In this document: positions 16,022 to 23,864 of the stretch, one piece after another | Layout: each line of letters opens with the position of its first letter | How positions within the stretch are numbered: position 1 is the stretch's first letter | NCBI GenBank assembly: GCA_902785575.1 | Contig: CACZZF010000017.1 | Span: 1-59,853 of the forward strand | Origin: an uncultured Bacteroidia bacterium | GTDB taxonomy: Bacteria; Bacteroidota; Bacteroidia; Bacteroidales; UBA932 | DNA length: 59,853 nucleotides | Direction: 5' to 3' | Program-made: the position numbers and the translations under genes | The notes under the pieces: model-generated | The model's input: the letters and a program-made list of their open reading frames with translations, nothing else | What the model was told of the DNA's origin: nothing | Database searches by the model: none

Positions 16022-17674
16022 TTACTCCGGTTTGTAAGAGTCCTTGAGGGCCGTGGTCTTGTTGAACACCGGCTTCTCAGGTGTGCTGTCAGGATCCTTG
16101 AAATAATATCCCGTGCGCTCGAACTGGACGGCTATTCCGGAGTTGTCCTCCAGAAGGGCCGGCTCGGCGTAACCGGTGAGAACAGTCAGAGACTCAGGAT
16201 TGAGGAAGTCCTTGTAGTCCATTCCCTCGGGGATGGAGTTCATGTCCTCCTTAGTGAACAACCGGTCATAGTTCCGGATCTCGATCTCTTTGGCGAGCGA
16301 GGCGGGAACCCAGTGGATTGTGCCTTTGACGGAACGCCAGACCTCACCTCCGGGCCTTGTCGACGGATCGTAGGTGCACTTGAGCTCAATGACATTTCCT
16401 TCCTCATCCTTAACGACTTCCTCGCATTTGATGATGTAGGTGTATTTCAGCCTGACCTCACCATCCGGCTTGAGCCTGAAGAACTTCTTGGGGGCATCCT
16501 CCATGAAGTCATCCTGTTCGATGAGAAGCTCTCCCGTGAAAGGAACCTTCCTGGTGGCTCCCTCCGGCTCTGCGGGATTGAGAGGGCAATCGAACCATTC
16601 GACCTTGCCCGGCTCCCAATTGGTGATCGTGACCTTAAGCGGCTTCTGTACGACCATATAACGGTTGGATCTGGCGTTGAGGTCCTGGCGAACGCACCAC
16701 TCGAGAAGCTGGATATCCATCATCTGGTCTCTCTTGGAGACTCCGATCTTCTCGCAGAACATCTTGAGCGCCTCAGGAGTGTAGCCCCTGCGCCTCACGC
16801 CACAAAGAGTAGGCATCCTTGGATCGTCCCATCCTGACACAAGGCCTTTCTGAACGAGTTCCAGCAGCTTGCGCTTGCTCATAAGGGTATATGTGAGGTT
16901 TAGGCGGGCGAATTCGTATTGGTGGCTGGGATAAATCCTGAGAGCCTGGATGAACCAGTCGTAAAGAGGCCTGTGCACGTCGAACTCAAGGGTGCAGATG
17001 GAGTGGGTGATATGCTCGATCGAGTCGCTCTGGCCATGGGTATAGTCATACATCGGATAGATGCACCACTTGTCCCCGGTGCGGTGGTGAGAGGCATGCT
17101 TGATGCGGTAGAGAATAGGATCCCTGAACATCATGTTAGGGGAGGCCATGTCTATCTTGGCCCTCAGAACCTTCTCACCGTCAGCGTATTTCCCGTCTCG
17201 CATCTCACGGAAGAGCTTGAGGTTCTCCTCTACGCTCCTGTTCCTGTACGGGCTTTCGACTCCGGGAGTCTCGACCGTTCCTCGGCCTTTGCTGATCTCC
17301 TCCTGAGTTTGGTCATCGACATAGGCTATACCTTCTTTAATCATCTGCTCCGCCCATTCGTAGAGCTGGTCGAAATAGTCGGACGCATATAGTTCCTTCT
17401 CCCACTTGAAGCCCATCCAGCGGATGTCCTCCTTGATGGCGTCGACATATTCGGTGTCCTCCTTGGTGGGGTTCGTGTCGTCGTAGCGGAGGTTGGTCTT
17501 GCCACCGTATTTCTCGGCAAGTCCAAAGTTGATGCAGAGGCTCTTGGCATGGCCAAGGTGGAGGTATCCATTTGGCTCCGGAGGGAACCTTGTCATAATG
17601 CTGTCCACCTTACCTGTCCTAAGATCTTCCTCAATTATCTCTTCAAGGAAATTCAGTTTCTTGGTCTCTTCCAT
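16022..17674 (-). CDS. glnS: Glutamine--tRNA ligase
   Basis: The class I HIGH motif appears as HLGH at 39-42 inside PPEPNGYLHLGHAKS, and KMSKS as MSKRK near 270. The protein (550 residues) has the expected catalytic domain followed by two C-terminal beta-barrel anticodon-binding domains (from about 335). It charges tRNA-Gln directly, so the organism need not rely only on the GatCAB route. The start ATG is at 17674, with a TAAATTTG -7 box at 17699-17706; it is transcribed ahead of the LolC/E-like permease gene. Confidence 0.96.
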   Translation of the reverse strand: MEETKKLNFLEEIIEEDLRTGKVDSIMTRFPPEPNGYLHLGHAKSLCINFGLAEKYGGKTNLRYDDTNPTKEDTEYVDAIKEDIRWMGFKWEKELYASDYFDQLYEWAEQMIKEGIAYVDDQTQEEISKGRGTVETPGVESPYRNRSVEENLKLFREMRDGKYADGEKVLRAKIDMASPNMMFRDPILYRIKHASHHRTGDKWCIYPMYDYTHGQSDSIEHITHSICTLEFDVHRPLYDWFIQALRIYPSHQYEFARLNLTYTLMSKRKLLELVQKGLVSGWDDPRMPTLCGVRRRGYTPEALKMFCEKIGVSKRDQMMDIQLLEWCVRQDLNARSNRYMVVQKPLKVTITNWEPGKVEWFDCPLNPAEPEGATRKVPFTGELLIEQDDFMEDAPKKFFRLKPDGEVRLKYTYIIKCEEVVKDEEGNVIELKCTYDPSTRPGGEVWRSVKGTIHWVPASLAKEIEIRNYDRLFTKEDMNSIPEGMDYKDFLNPESLTVLTGYAEPALLEDNSGIAVQFERTGYYFKDPDSTPEKPVFNKTTALKDSYKPE

Positions 17675-17698
17675 TTTTCCATTCTTTGATCAATCCAA

Positions 17699-17706
17699 CA
17701 AATTTA
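17699..17706 (-). promoter_or_regulatory. -7 box (TAAATTTG) of glnS
   Basis: A TAnnTTTG match on the minus strand 24 bases before the glnS ATG, in the 50-base gap after dinB. It suggests glnS has its own promoter apart from the bcp-alkD-dinB run. Confidence 0.55.
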
Positions 17707-17724
17707 AGGATTATTTGGGTATAA

Positions 17725-18918
17725 TCACGCATGTTCCTTCTTGTTTCTTTCGTATGCCAGCATCCTGGCGTCCTCCGCTTTTGCCTTCTTTTCGTCGTAT
17801 TGCCTGTCCCATTCCCGGTAATACTCTAACTTAGGATCCTCAAACAGGGACATTTGAATAGCGCTCTCATGGGTGAGTTTGGAGACTCCAAGTCCCACCT
17901 GGCGGATAGGTGTGATTCCGTCCCAGACCTCCTGCAGCATCCTGCGGGCCTCATTGAGTATCACCGCTGTCACATCGGTGGGCTGGGCTGTCTGGCATTG
18001 CTTTTGGGCGACAGAGAAGTCCTTGTATTTGACGAACATTGAGACTGTCGAGGCCCGGAAATCATCTCTTCGGATCCGGTGCGCGACAATGCACGCTACT
18101 TTGAATAGGGCTTTGTCTATGTCTTTCGGATCCGCCAGATCTTTGGAAAAGGTACGCTCGGCACTGTAGCTTTTAGCTTCGGATATCTCTGTCTCCACAG
18201 GTGAGTTGTCCCGTCCGTTGGCGTTCTCATGCAGTTGCAGGGCGAACTTATGCCCGACAAGGCTGGTAAGGGATTCCATTCCGAGGTTAGCCAAGTCTCC
18301 AATAGTGTATATGCCGTTGGTAATCAGTTTTTCCTCAGTTCTTTTCCCCACCCAGAGCAGGTCCCGGACTCCCAGTGGCCACATTTTCTCCCGCACCTCG
18401 CTGTCCCATAGAGTGTGGACCTTGTCCGGTTTCTCAAAGTCGGAAGCCATTTTCGCCAAGAGTTTGTTGGATCCGACTCCGACATTTACCGTGAAACCCA
18501 ATTTGTTTTTTATCTCGTCCTTCAATTGTGTGGCCACCTGGACAGGATCCTTTCCGTAAAGACGGAATGTCATATCAATGAAGCACTCATCTATTGAAAA
18601 CTGCTGAAGGACAGGGGAGTAGCTCCGGCATATTCCGATAAAACCTTCAGAGCACTCCTTGTACCAAAGCCAGTCGCCTCCTACAATCAGGAGCTTGGGA
18701 CAGGTCCGGAGCGCCATTGACACAGGCTGGGCGGTCTTGATGCCAAGTTTCTTGGCGGGGATTGAGGCGGCCGTGATTATGCTCCGCCGGTCGTTGGGGT
18801 CTCCTGAGACGACTGATGGAATGAGGCGTATGTCCGGATGACCTTCACGCATCATTTTGACCGCCGTCCAGCTCAGGAACGCCGAGTTGACATCAATATG
18901 GAATATGACTCGTCTCAC
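17725..18918 (-). CDS. dinB: Y-family DNA polymerase (DinB/Pol IV type)
   Basis: The palm begins FHIDVNSAFLSW (metal ligand D9, steric gate probably F14), and the second metal motif SIDE is at 108-111. VGSNKLLAKMASDFEKP and GVRDLLWVGKRTEEKL mark the palm and thumb, and a little-finger domain fills the C-terminal third. The enzyme performs error-prone translesion synthesis. The GTG start at 18918 follows the alkD stop by 7 bases, so dinB is the third gene of a bcp-alkD-dinB run that groups peroxide defence, alkylation repair and lesion bypass. Confidence 0.9.
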   Translation of the reverse strand: MRRVIFHIDVNSAFLSWTAVKMMREGHPDIRLIPSVVSGDPNDRRSIITAASIPAKKLGIKTAQPVSMALRTCPKLLIVGGDWLWYKECSEGFIGICRSYSPVLQQFSIDECFIDMTFRLYGKDPVQVATQLKDEIKNKLGFTVNVGVGSNKLLAKMASDFEKPDKVHTLWDSEVREKMWPLGVRDLLWVGKRTEEKLITNGIYTIGDLANLGMESLTSLVGHKFALQLHENANGRDNSPVETEISEAKSYSAERTFSKDLADPKDIDKALFKVACIVAHRIRRDDFRASTVSMFVKYKDFSVAQKQCQTAQPTDVTAVILNEARRMLQEVWDGITPIRQVGLGVSKLTHESAIQMSLFEDPKLEYYREWDRQYDEKKAKAEDARMLAYERNKKEHA

Positions 18919-18925
18919 CGGATAG

Positions 18926-19630
18926 TCATTTCATCAGGAACACAGCCCTTTTCTCCTCCGGGAACTTTTCAATGGCGTAGCGGAGCATGGTCCTTGGCAT
19001 GGTCTTATGGCGACTCTTAAGAAACTCTGTCAGAGCTACTTCATCCTTTTTCCCGGCTTCCCTGAGCAGCCAGCCGACGGCTTTATGGATAAGATCATGA
19101 GGATGGTGAAGAAGGATGTCGGCGATTGAGAAAGTGTCGTCCAGTTGCCCGTGCCTGATGAAGGTCATAGTGCTCACAATACCTATCCGTTGTTCCCAGA
19201 TAGTCTTTCCGTCACGAGCGAGATCATACAGCAAGCTCCTGTCTTTGTCGAGGAGCCATACTCCGAGAAGGGGATAGCATGAGAGATCCACTAAATCCCA
19301 GTTGTTTATCCTGTCCGTGTGGGAAAGGTAGAAGTCGACGCATTCTTTCTGGAAAGCCCTGTCCTTTTTTGAATGGGAGAACATCTCGACCAAAGCCAAC
19401 AACGCGGCGAGCCGGACCTCATGGTACGGATTGGTGATGCATTCTTCCAAATCACTGAGAACCAACTCTTTCCAGCATGCTTTCACGACATCCCTGGTAA
19501 CGGGGACTTTTATTCCCAGGAATATGTCTCCTTCCCCATATTGTCCGGGTCCGGTCTTAAAAAAGCGGGAGAGCCCCTCTACTTGAGACGGGTCCTCCTT
19601 CAAGAGCATTTCCTGCAGAAGCTTGTTCAT
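18926..19630 (-). CDS. DNA alkylation repair protein (AlkD-like)
   Basis: At 234 residues it consists of HEAT-like helical repeats throughout. Family blocks include LGIKVPVTRDVVKACW (about 38-53), EVRLAALLALVEMF and NNWDLVDLSCYPLLG, followed by KAVGWLLREAGKKD near 170-185. AlkD-type glycosylases remove bulky N3/N7-alkylated purines. It starts directly after the bcp stop codon (TAG ATG) and precedes dinB by 7 bases, so one transcript is likely. Confidence 0.88.
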   Translation of the reverse strand: MNKLLQEMLLKEDPSQVEGLSRFFKTGPGQYGEGDIFLGIKVPVTRDVVKACWKELVLSDLEECITNPYHEVRLAALLALVEMFSHSKKDRAFQKECVDFYLSHTDRINNWDLVDLSCYPLLGVWLLDKDRSLLYDLARDGKTIWEQRIGIVSTMTFIRHGQLDDTFSIADILLHHPHDLIHKAVGWLLREAGKKDEVALTEFLKSRHKTMPRTMLRYAIEKFPEEKRAVFLMK

Positions 19631-20086
19631 CTATCCCTCCAGGATCTGGCTCGCGGCGTTCTTCGTGTCCACTTTCTCAATCACACGCTCCAAGATGCCG
19701 TTCTCGTCGAATATGAAGGTGCGTCGGAGCGTGCCCATTGTGGTCTTGCCATACATCTTCTTCTCGCCCCAGGCCCCGAAGTCCTGAAGCATTTGGGTGG
19801 TCGTGTCGGCGAGGAGACGGAAGGGAAGCTCATATTTTGCCCTGAATCCGGTGTGGGATTTGGAACTGTCCTTGCTGACTCCCACGACATTGTACCCGGC
19901 GGCGGTAAGCTCCGCGTAATTGTCCCTGAATGAGCAGGCCTCGGCGGTGCAGCCGGACGTGTTGTCTTTGGGGTAGAAATAGATTATGGTCTTGCGGCCT
20001 TTACCGATGAAGTCCTCTGATTTAACGGTATTTCCGTCCTGGTCCAGGACCTCGAAGGACGGCATCTTGTCTCCAATTTTAAGCAT
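19631..20086 (-). CDS. bcp: Thioredoxin-dependent peroxiredoxin (BCP/PrxQ)
   Basis: This 151-residue PrxQ has the peroxidatic C46 and resolving C51 in DNTSGCTAEACSF, the atypical 2-Cys spacing of BCP. GVSKDSSKSHTGFRAKY and FIFDENGILERVI are further family blocks. It reduces hydrogen peroxide and organic peroxides in the cytoplasm. A TATATTTG box at 20114-20121 on the minus strand lies 27 bases upstream, so it is the promoter-proximal gene of the alkD/dinB run. Confidence 0.94.
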   Translation of the reverse strand: MLKIGDKMPSFEVLDQDGNTVKSEDFIGKGRKTIIYFYPKDNTSGCTAEACSFRDNYAELTAAGYNVVGVSKDSSKSHTGFRAKYELPFRLLADTTTQMLQDFGAWGEKKMYGKTTMGTLRRTFIFDENGILERVIEKVDTKNAASQILEG

Positions 20087-20113
20087 ATTCCGGTTATCTT
20101 GATTTCACTTTTA

Positions 20114-20121
20114 CAAATATA
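20114..20121 (-). promoter_or_regulatory. -7 box (TATATTTG) of bcp-alkD-dinB
   Basis: A perfect TAnnTTTG match on the minus strand, 27 bases before the bcp ATG, in a divergent promoter region shared with the DUF4886 gene. Confidence 0.6.
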
Positions 20122-20133
20122 CGGAAAACGGAT

Positions 20134-20141
20134 TATCTTTG
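20134..20141 (+). promoter_or_regulatory. -7 box (TATCTTTG) of DUF4886 gene
   Basis: A TAnnTTTG match ending 3 bases before the ATG at 20145 and 21 bases before the ATG at 20163. Because transcription should start about 6 bases after the box, it argues for the 20163 start. Confidence 0.55.
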
Positions 20142-20162
20142 TAAATGGTAAAGCGTAATCAG

Positions 20163-20930
20163 ATGAAAAAGATATTCCTTTCCGTTCTGTTCTGCATGGT
20201 TTGCGGAATGACGGCGTTTTCTCAAGGGTTTCAGTTGCCGGAAGGAGCGAAAGATCCTGGCGAGATTCAAATTTTGTGCATCGGCAACTCGTTCACTTAT
20301 GTCCATGATTCTGACATGATGCTCCGGGAAATAGCTCGGAGCCAGGGACTTGACGTCCGTATCGGGAAGTTCCTCGCTGGCGGCTACACTTTCGGGCGTC
20401 ATCTTGAAAATGAGGAATCCCGCGCGGCAGTTGATTTCGGGGGCTATGATTTCGCCTTTTTGCAGGACCAGAGCGCCAATCCTGCAAGATATTCCAGGGA
20501 TAAGGACAAGAAGGTGCTGGAGGATCTCAAAACGCTGAAGAAGAATGTTCTGGCTCATTCTCCTGGATGTGAGGTGATCCTTGAGAGGACCTGGACTTAC
20601 AGCGGTCACGAGGCTGGTGGCTTCGGAACTCCGGAAAGTCTTGATTATCACCTTGGTAGGGGTGCGGCGAAGATGGCCAGAAAGGCTCGGACCGGTCTCT
20701 CGCCGATAGGTGACGCGTTTAACCTTGCCATGAAGATATGGCCGGAAGGAAAACTACTGGGCCCCGACAATCATCATCAGTCCCTGGAAGGAGCTTATCT
20801 TAAGGCTTGTGTCAATTACTTGCTGATCGCCGGAAAGCCTTTCTCCGGCTCTCCCGCCTGCTGCGGAGTCGATCCAGAAGTGGCTTCTTTCCTCCGTGCC
20901 GTCGCCCAGGCGACCGTTCTCGGCAATTGA
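20163..20930 (+). CDS. Secreted DUF4886 protein (SGNH-hydrolase-like)
   Basis: The start at 20163 gives a clean signal peptide (MKKIFLSVLFCMVCGMTAFSQ); the longer start at 20145 would lie at the transcription start. The block CIGNSFT (S43 as candidate nucleophile) is SGNH block I, and GPDNHHQSLEGAY near the C terminus supplies the Asp/His pair of block V. At 255 residues it fits DUF4886, a secreted family frequent in Bacteroidales. An esterase or deacetylase activity is inferred from the fold; substrate unknown. It is transcribed alone. Confidence 0.85.
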   Translation: MKKIFLSVLFCMVCGMTAFSQGFQLPEGAKDPGEIQILCIGNSFTYVHDSDMMLREIARSQGLDVRIGKFLAGGYTFGRHLENEESRAAVDFGGYDFAFLQDQSANPARYSRDKDKKVLEDLKTLKKNVLAHSPGCEVILERTWTYSGHEAGGFGTPESLDYHLGRGAAKMARKARTGLSPIGDAFNLAMKIWPEGKLLGPDNHHQSLEGAYLKACVNYLLIAGKPFSGSPACCGVDPEVASFLRAVAQATVLGN

Positions 20931-20983
20931 TCCGGTTTAATCGATAGGTATTTATATCTTTAAAGACTTAATATCGAATAGCC

Positions 20984-21716
20984 ATGATATCATTTTTCCC
21001 GATTATATCCCTGAAGAATATCCCTTTCTCAGACATTAAAGGTCTCCAGGTCGGCAACGCTCAGGATGACAGGGCCAAGACAGGAGTCACGGTGTTTTAT
21101 TTCCCCACCCCCGCGACAGCTGCAGTGAAGATCCTCGGTGGAGGCCCCGCCTCAAGGGAGACCCCTTTACTGGATCCTGACCGGAACTCGCTGCCACTAA
21201 ATGCGTTGGTCTTCGGTGGAGGCTCGGCTTACGGGCTCGCCGCCGCTGACGGGGTAATGAGGAGGATGGAGGAGATAGGAGCGGGTTATGACACCGGTTT
21301 CGGGATTGTGCCTATCGTTTGCCAGAGCGACATTTTCGATTTGAGCTACGGTGACGGTTCAGTCCGTCCGGACCGGGAAATGGGTTATCGCGCGGCCAGT
21401 GAGGCTGTCAAGAGGAACGATCCCCGGAGCCACCAACACGACTCTCGCCGCCGTGTTCACAAATGCTGATTTCGATGTCCCTTCGCTGCGGAAAGTGGCC
21501 GCCATGGCGGCTAATGGCATGTCCAGGGCCATCAGGCCCGTGTTCACGATGTGGGACGGGGACACGATTTACGCCTTGTCAGTCGGCACCGGGAAAGTCC
21601 AGGCTGATGTCAACGCCGTGGGCACCCTGGCCGCCAAAGTCATGGAAAAAGCCATAGTTGACGCTGTCCGCTCGAGCCGCGTTCCAGAAAGCGACTTCCT
21701 CTCCAACATCAAGTAG
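20984..21716 (+). pseudogene. P1-family (DmpA/NylC) peptidase, internally deleted and frameshifted
   Basis: The first about 147 codons (frame of 20984) read a normal P1 peptidase N-terminal half: GGGPASRET, GGGSAYGLAAADGVM and DLSYGDGSVRPDREMGY. After AVKRNDP the frame turns to nonsense and stops at 21469, while from about 21440 the C-terminal half continues in another frame: GATNTTLAAVFTNADF, RAIRPVFTMWDGDTIYA and GTLAAKVMEKAI. Compared with family members I recall (about 325-345 residues), 85-100 residues including the GNVGAGTGA block are missing, and the deletion is not a multiple of three. The candidate nucleophile Thr of TNTT survives. One disabling deletion explains everything. Confidence 0.85.
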
Positions 21717-21751
21717 GGCGCCGTTTTCTCGGAATATCCGCTTTTATTCGT

Positions 21752-21759
21752 TATTTTTG
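21752..21759 (+). promoter_or_regulatory. -7 box (TATTTTTG) of the yicC unit
   Basis: A TAnnTTTG match 20 bases before the yicC ATG; probably the main promoter for the nine-gene run 21780-33949. Confidence 0.5.
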
Positions 21760-21779
21760 TATGATACAAAGATACGGAC

Positions 21780-22679
21780 ATGATAAAGTCAATGACAGGT
21801 TACGGCAAGGCCGAGGCCGTCCTGGAAACAGGAAAACTCACCATCGAGATAAAGACTCTCAACGGAAAGAACTCCGATGCCAACATAAAGACACAGCTCC
21901 TTCCGAAGGATAAGGAACTACTTGTGCGTCAGAAGCTTGCCGAGTCTCTTGTGAGAGGGACAATCGATTTCTTCCTGACTTGGGAGCCGGGAGCCGGATC
22001 CGCCAAGCAGGTCAATCCTGTTCTGGTCAAGGAATATTTTGGCCAGATGAAGGAGATCCGCAACAATCTCACGAGCTACCGAGCGGCCAATTTCGGAGAC
22101 CAGGCGAGGATGGACAACGAGCTTCTGACCTCAATAATGCGTTTCCCTGACGTGATGGACAATTCAAGGCAGGATGTCGTGACTGAGGAAAACTGGCCGG
22201 TGGTGGAAAAAGCTGTCAAGGAGGCTATCAAGGCGGTAAATGACTACCGGAGCAAGGAGGGCGAGGCGCTTTATAAGGATGTGACCTCCAGGGTGAGAGG
22301 TATAATGGAGCTGGAGGATGAGGTTGAGAAGCTTGAGCCAGAGAGGGTGTCCTCAGTCAGGGAGAGGCTCCAGAGGAGTCTTGCTGACCTTGAGCAGAAG
22401 GTCGATCCGGCCAGGTTCGAGCAGGAGATGATATTCTATCTTGAGAAACTGGACATCAATGAGGAGAAGGTCCGTTTGCGCCAGCATTGCAAATATTTCC
22501 TGGACACTATTGACGGTGAGCCTTATCCCGGGAAGAAGCTCGGATTCATAATCCAGGAGATGGGCCGTGAGATCAACACGACCGGCTCGAAGGCCAACCA
22601 TGCCGGAATACAGAAGATAGTCGTCCTGATGAAGGACGAACTGGAGAAGATCCGTGAACAATCCATGAATATCCTTTAG
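21780..22679 (+). CDS. yicC: YicC/YloC-family endoribonuclease
   Basis: It opens with the family hallmark MIKSMTGYGKAE and ends with a DUF1732-type domain (KLGFIIQEMGREINTTGSKA near 245-270). At 299 residues it has the usual length. The family is described as a hexameric endoribonuclease acting on RNA, including small RNAs in enterobacteria. It heads a tight plus-strand run; the AGE epimerase gene follows after 3 bases. Confidence 0.93.
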   Translation: MIKSMTGYGKAEAVLETGKLTIEIKTLNGKNSDANIKTQLLPKDKELLVRQKLAESLVRGTIDFFLTWEPGAGSAKQVNPVLVKEYFGQMKEIRNNLTSYRAANFGDQARMDNELLTSIMRFPDVMDNSRQDVVTEENWPVVEKAVKEAIKAVNDYRSKEGEALYKDVTSRVRGIMELEDEVEKLEPERVSSVRERLQRSLADLEQKVDPARFEQEMIFYLEKLDINEEKVRLRQHCKYFLDTIDGEPYPGKKLGFIIQEMGREINTTGSKANHAGIQKIVVLMKDELEKIREQSMNIL

Positions 22680-22682
22680 CAT

Positions 22683-23864
22683 ATGGTACCAGAGGTCGAT
22701 TTTGCCGCGATGGCGGCCCGCTATAGGGCGGAACTACTTGATAATGTGTTGCCTTTCTGGCTTGAGAAGTCACAAGACAAGGAATATGGCGGATACTTTA
22801 CCTGCCTTGACCGTGACGGGTCCGTCTTCGACACGGACAAGTTCGTCTGGCTTCAAGGTAGGGAAGTCTGGATGTTTTCCATGCTTTACAACTCATTCAG
22901 GAAAGATCCCGCTTGGCTGGAGTGTGCCACCCAAGGAGCCGAATTCCTTCTAAAGCACGGTTATACGGGAGATTATGACTTCTATTTCTCTCTGACCCGA
23001 GAGGGGAACCCTCTGATACATCCCTATAACATATTCTCGAACACTTTCGCCTGCATGGCATTCGCCCAGCTAGCCAAGGCTACCGGAAATGATCGTTATG
23101 CCACAGTTGCCCGGGAGACTTTCCGCAGGATTCTTGAGCGTCGTTCCAATCCCAAGGGGCCGTGGCTGAAAGCTGTTCCGGGGACCCGTCCGATGAAAGA
23201 TTTCGCCTTGCCGATGATAATCTGCAATATGGCCCTGGAAGTCGAGGAGATCATCAATAACCCCGCTTTGATGGAGAAGACTATCGAGGATTGCCTCCAT
23301 GAGGTTCTGGACGTTTTCTACCAGCCGGATCTCGGTGTGATGGTGGAGAACGTGTCTTCTGTAGACGGCAGTCTTGTGGACTGTTTTGAGGGACGTAGGA
23401 TTAATCCCGGCCATGATCTTGAGGCTCTTTGGTTTATCATGAACCTTGGGTTGAGGAAGGGCGATAAGGAATTGATAAAGAAGGCGGTCGAGATTTCCCT
23501 CAGGGTGATTGATTATGGTTGGGACAAGGAATATGGTGGGATATTCTATTTCATGGATCGAAGAGGTTGTCCGCCACAGGAGCTTGAGTGGGACCAGAAA
23601 CTATGGTGGGTCCACATCGAGGCCGCTATCGCGATGATAAAAGGTTATCAGTTGACTGGCGAGAAGAAATGTCTCGAATGGTTCCTCAAATTGGATGATT
23701 ATCTATGGAACCATTTCAAGGACAATGAGTTCCCTGAGTGGTACGGTTACTTGAACCGCCGTGGTGAAGTGCTGCTTCCTCTGAAGGGAGGCAAGTGGAA
23801 GGGTTGCTTCCACGTCCCCAGAGGCCTTTATCAGATCGGAAATATACTTGAGTCTTTGCGATGA
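22683..23864 (+). CDS. AGE-family epimerase/isomerase
   Basis: This 393-residue protein has the alpha/alpha-barrel signature of N-acylglucosamine 2-epimerase and cellobiose 2-epimerase relatives: GGYFTCLDRDGSV near the start, GREVWMFSMLYN (about 60-71), NPGHDLEALWF with the catalytic His (about 240-250), KLWWVHIEAAIAM and FHVPRGLYQI at the end. Substrate choice (GlcNAc/ManNAc, mannose or cellobiose) cannot be decided. It overlaps the following CBM9-like/DUF4838 gene by 4 bases (ATGA), which suggests a joint role in carbohydrate use. Confidence 0.9.
   Translation: MVPEVDFAAMAARYRAELLDNVLPFWLEKSQDKEYGGYFTCLDRDGSVFDTDKFVWLQGREVWMFSMLYNSFRKDPAWLECATQGAEFLLKHGYTGDYDFYFSLTREGNPLIHPYNIFSNTFACMAFAQLAKATGNDRYATVARETFRRILERRSNPKGPWLKAVPGTRPMKDFALPMIICNMALEVEEIINNPALMEKTIEDCLHEVLDVFYQPDLGVMVENVSSVDGSLVDCFEGRRINPGHDLEALWFIMNLGLRKGDKELIKKAVEISLRVIDYGWDKEYGGIFYFMDRRGCPPQELEWDQKLWWVHIEAAIAMIKGYQLTGEKKCLEWFLKLDDYLWNHFKDNEFPEWYGYLNRRGEVLLPLKGGKWKGCFHVPRGLYQIGNILESLR

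Noticed and set aside
20145..20162. Longer start of the DUF4886 gene
   Set aside because: It starts 3 bases after the -7 box, so the codon would lie at or before the transcription start, and it would put charged residues before the signal peptide.
21351..21716. Separate 121-residue protein downstream of the P1 peptidase N-terminal half
   Set aside because: Its first 24 residues are out-of-frame translation of the peptidase; the rest is the peptidase C terminus, so it is part of one broken gene.
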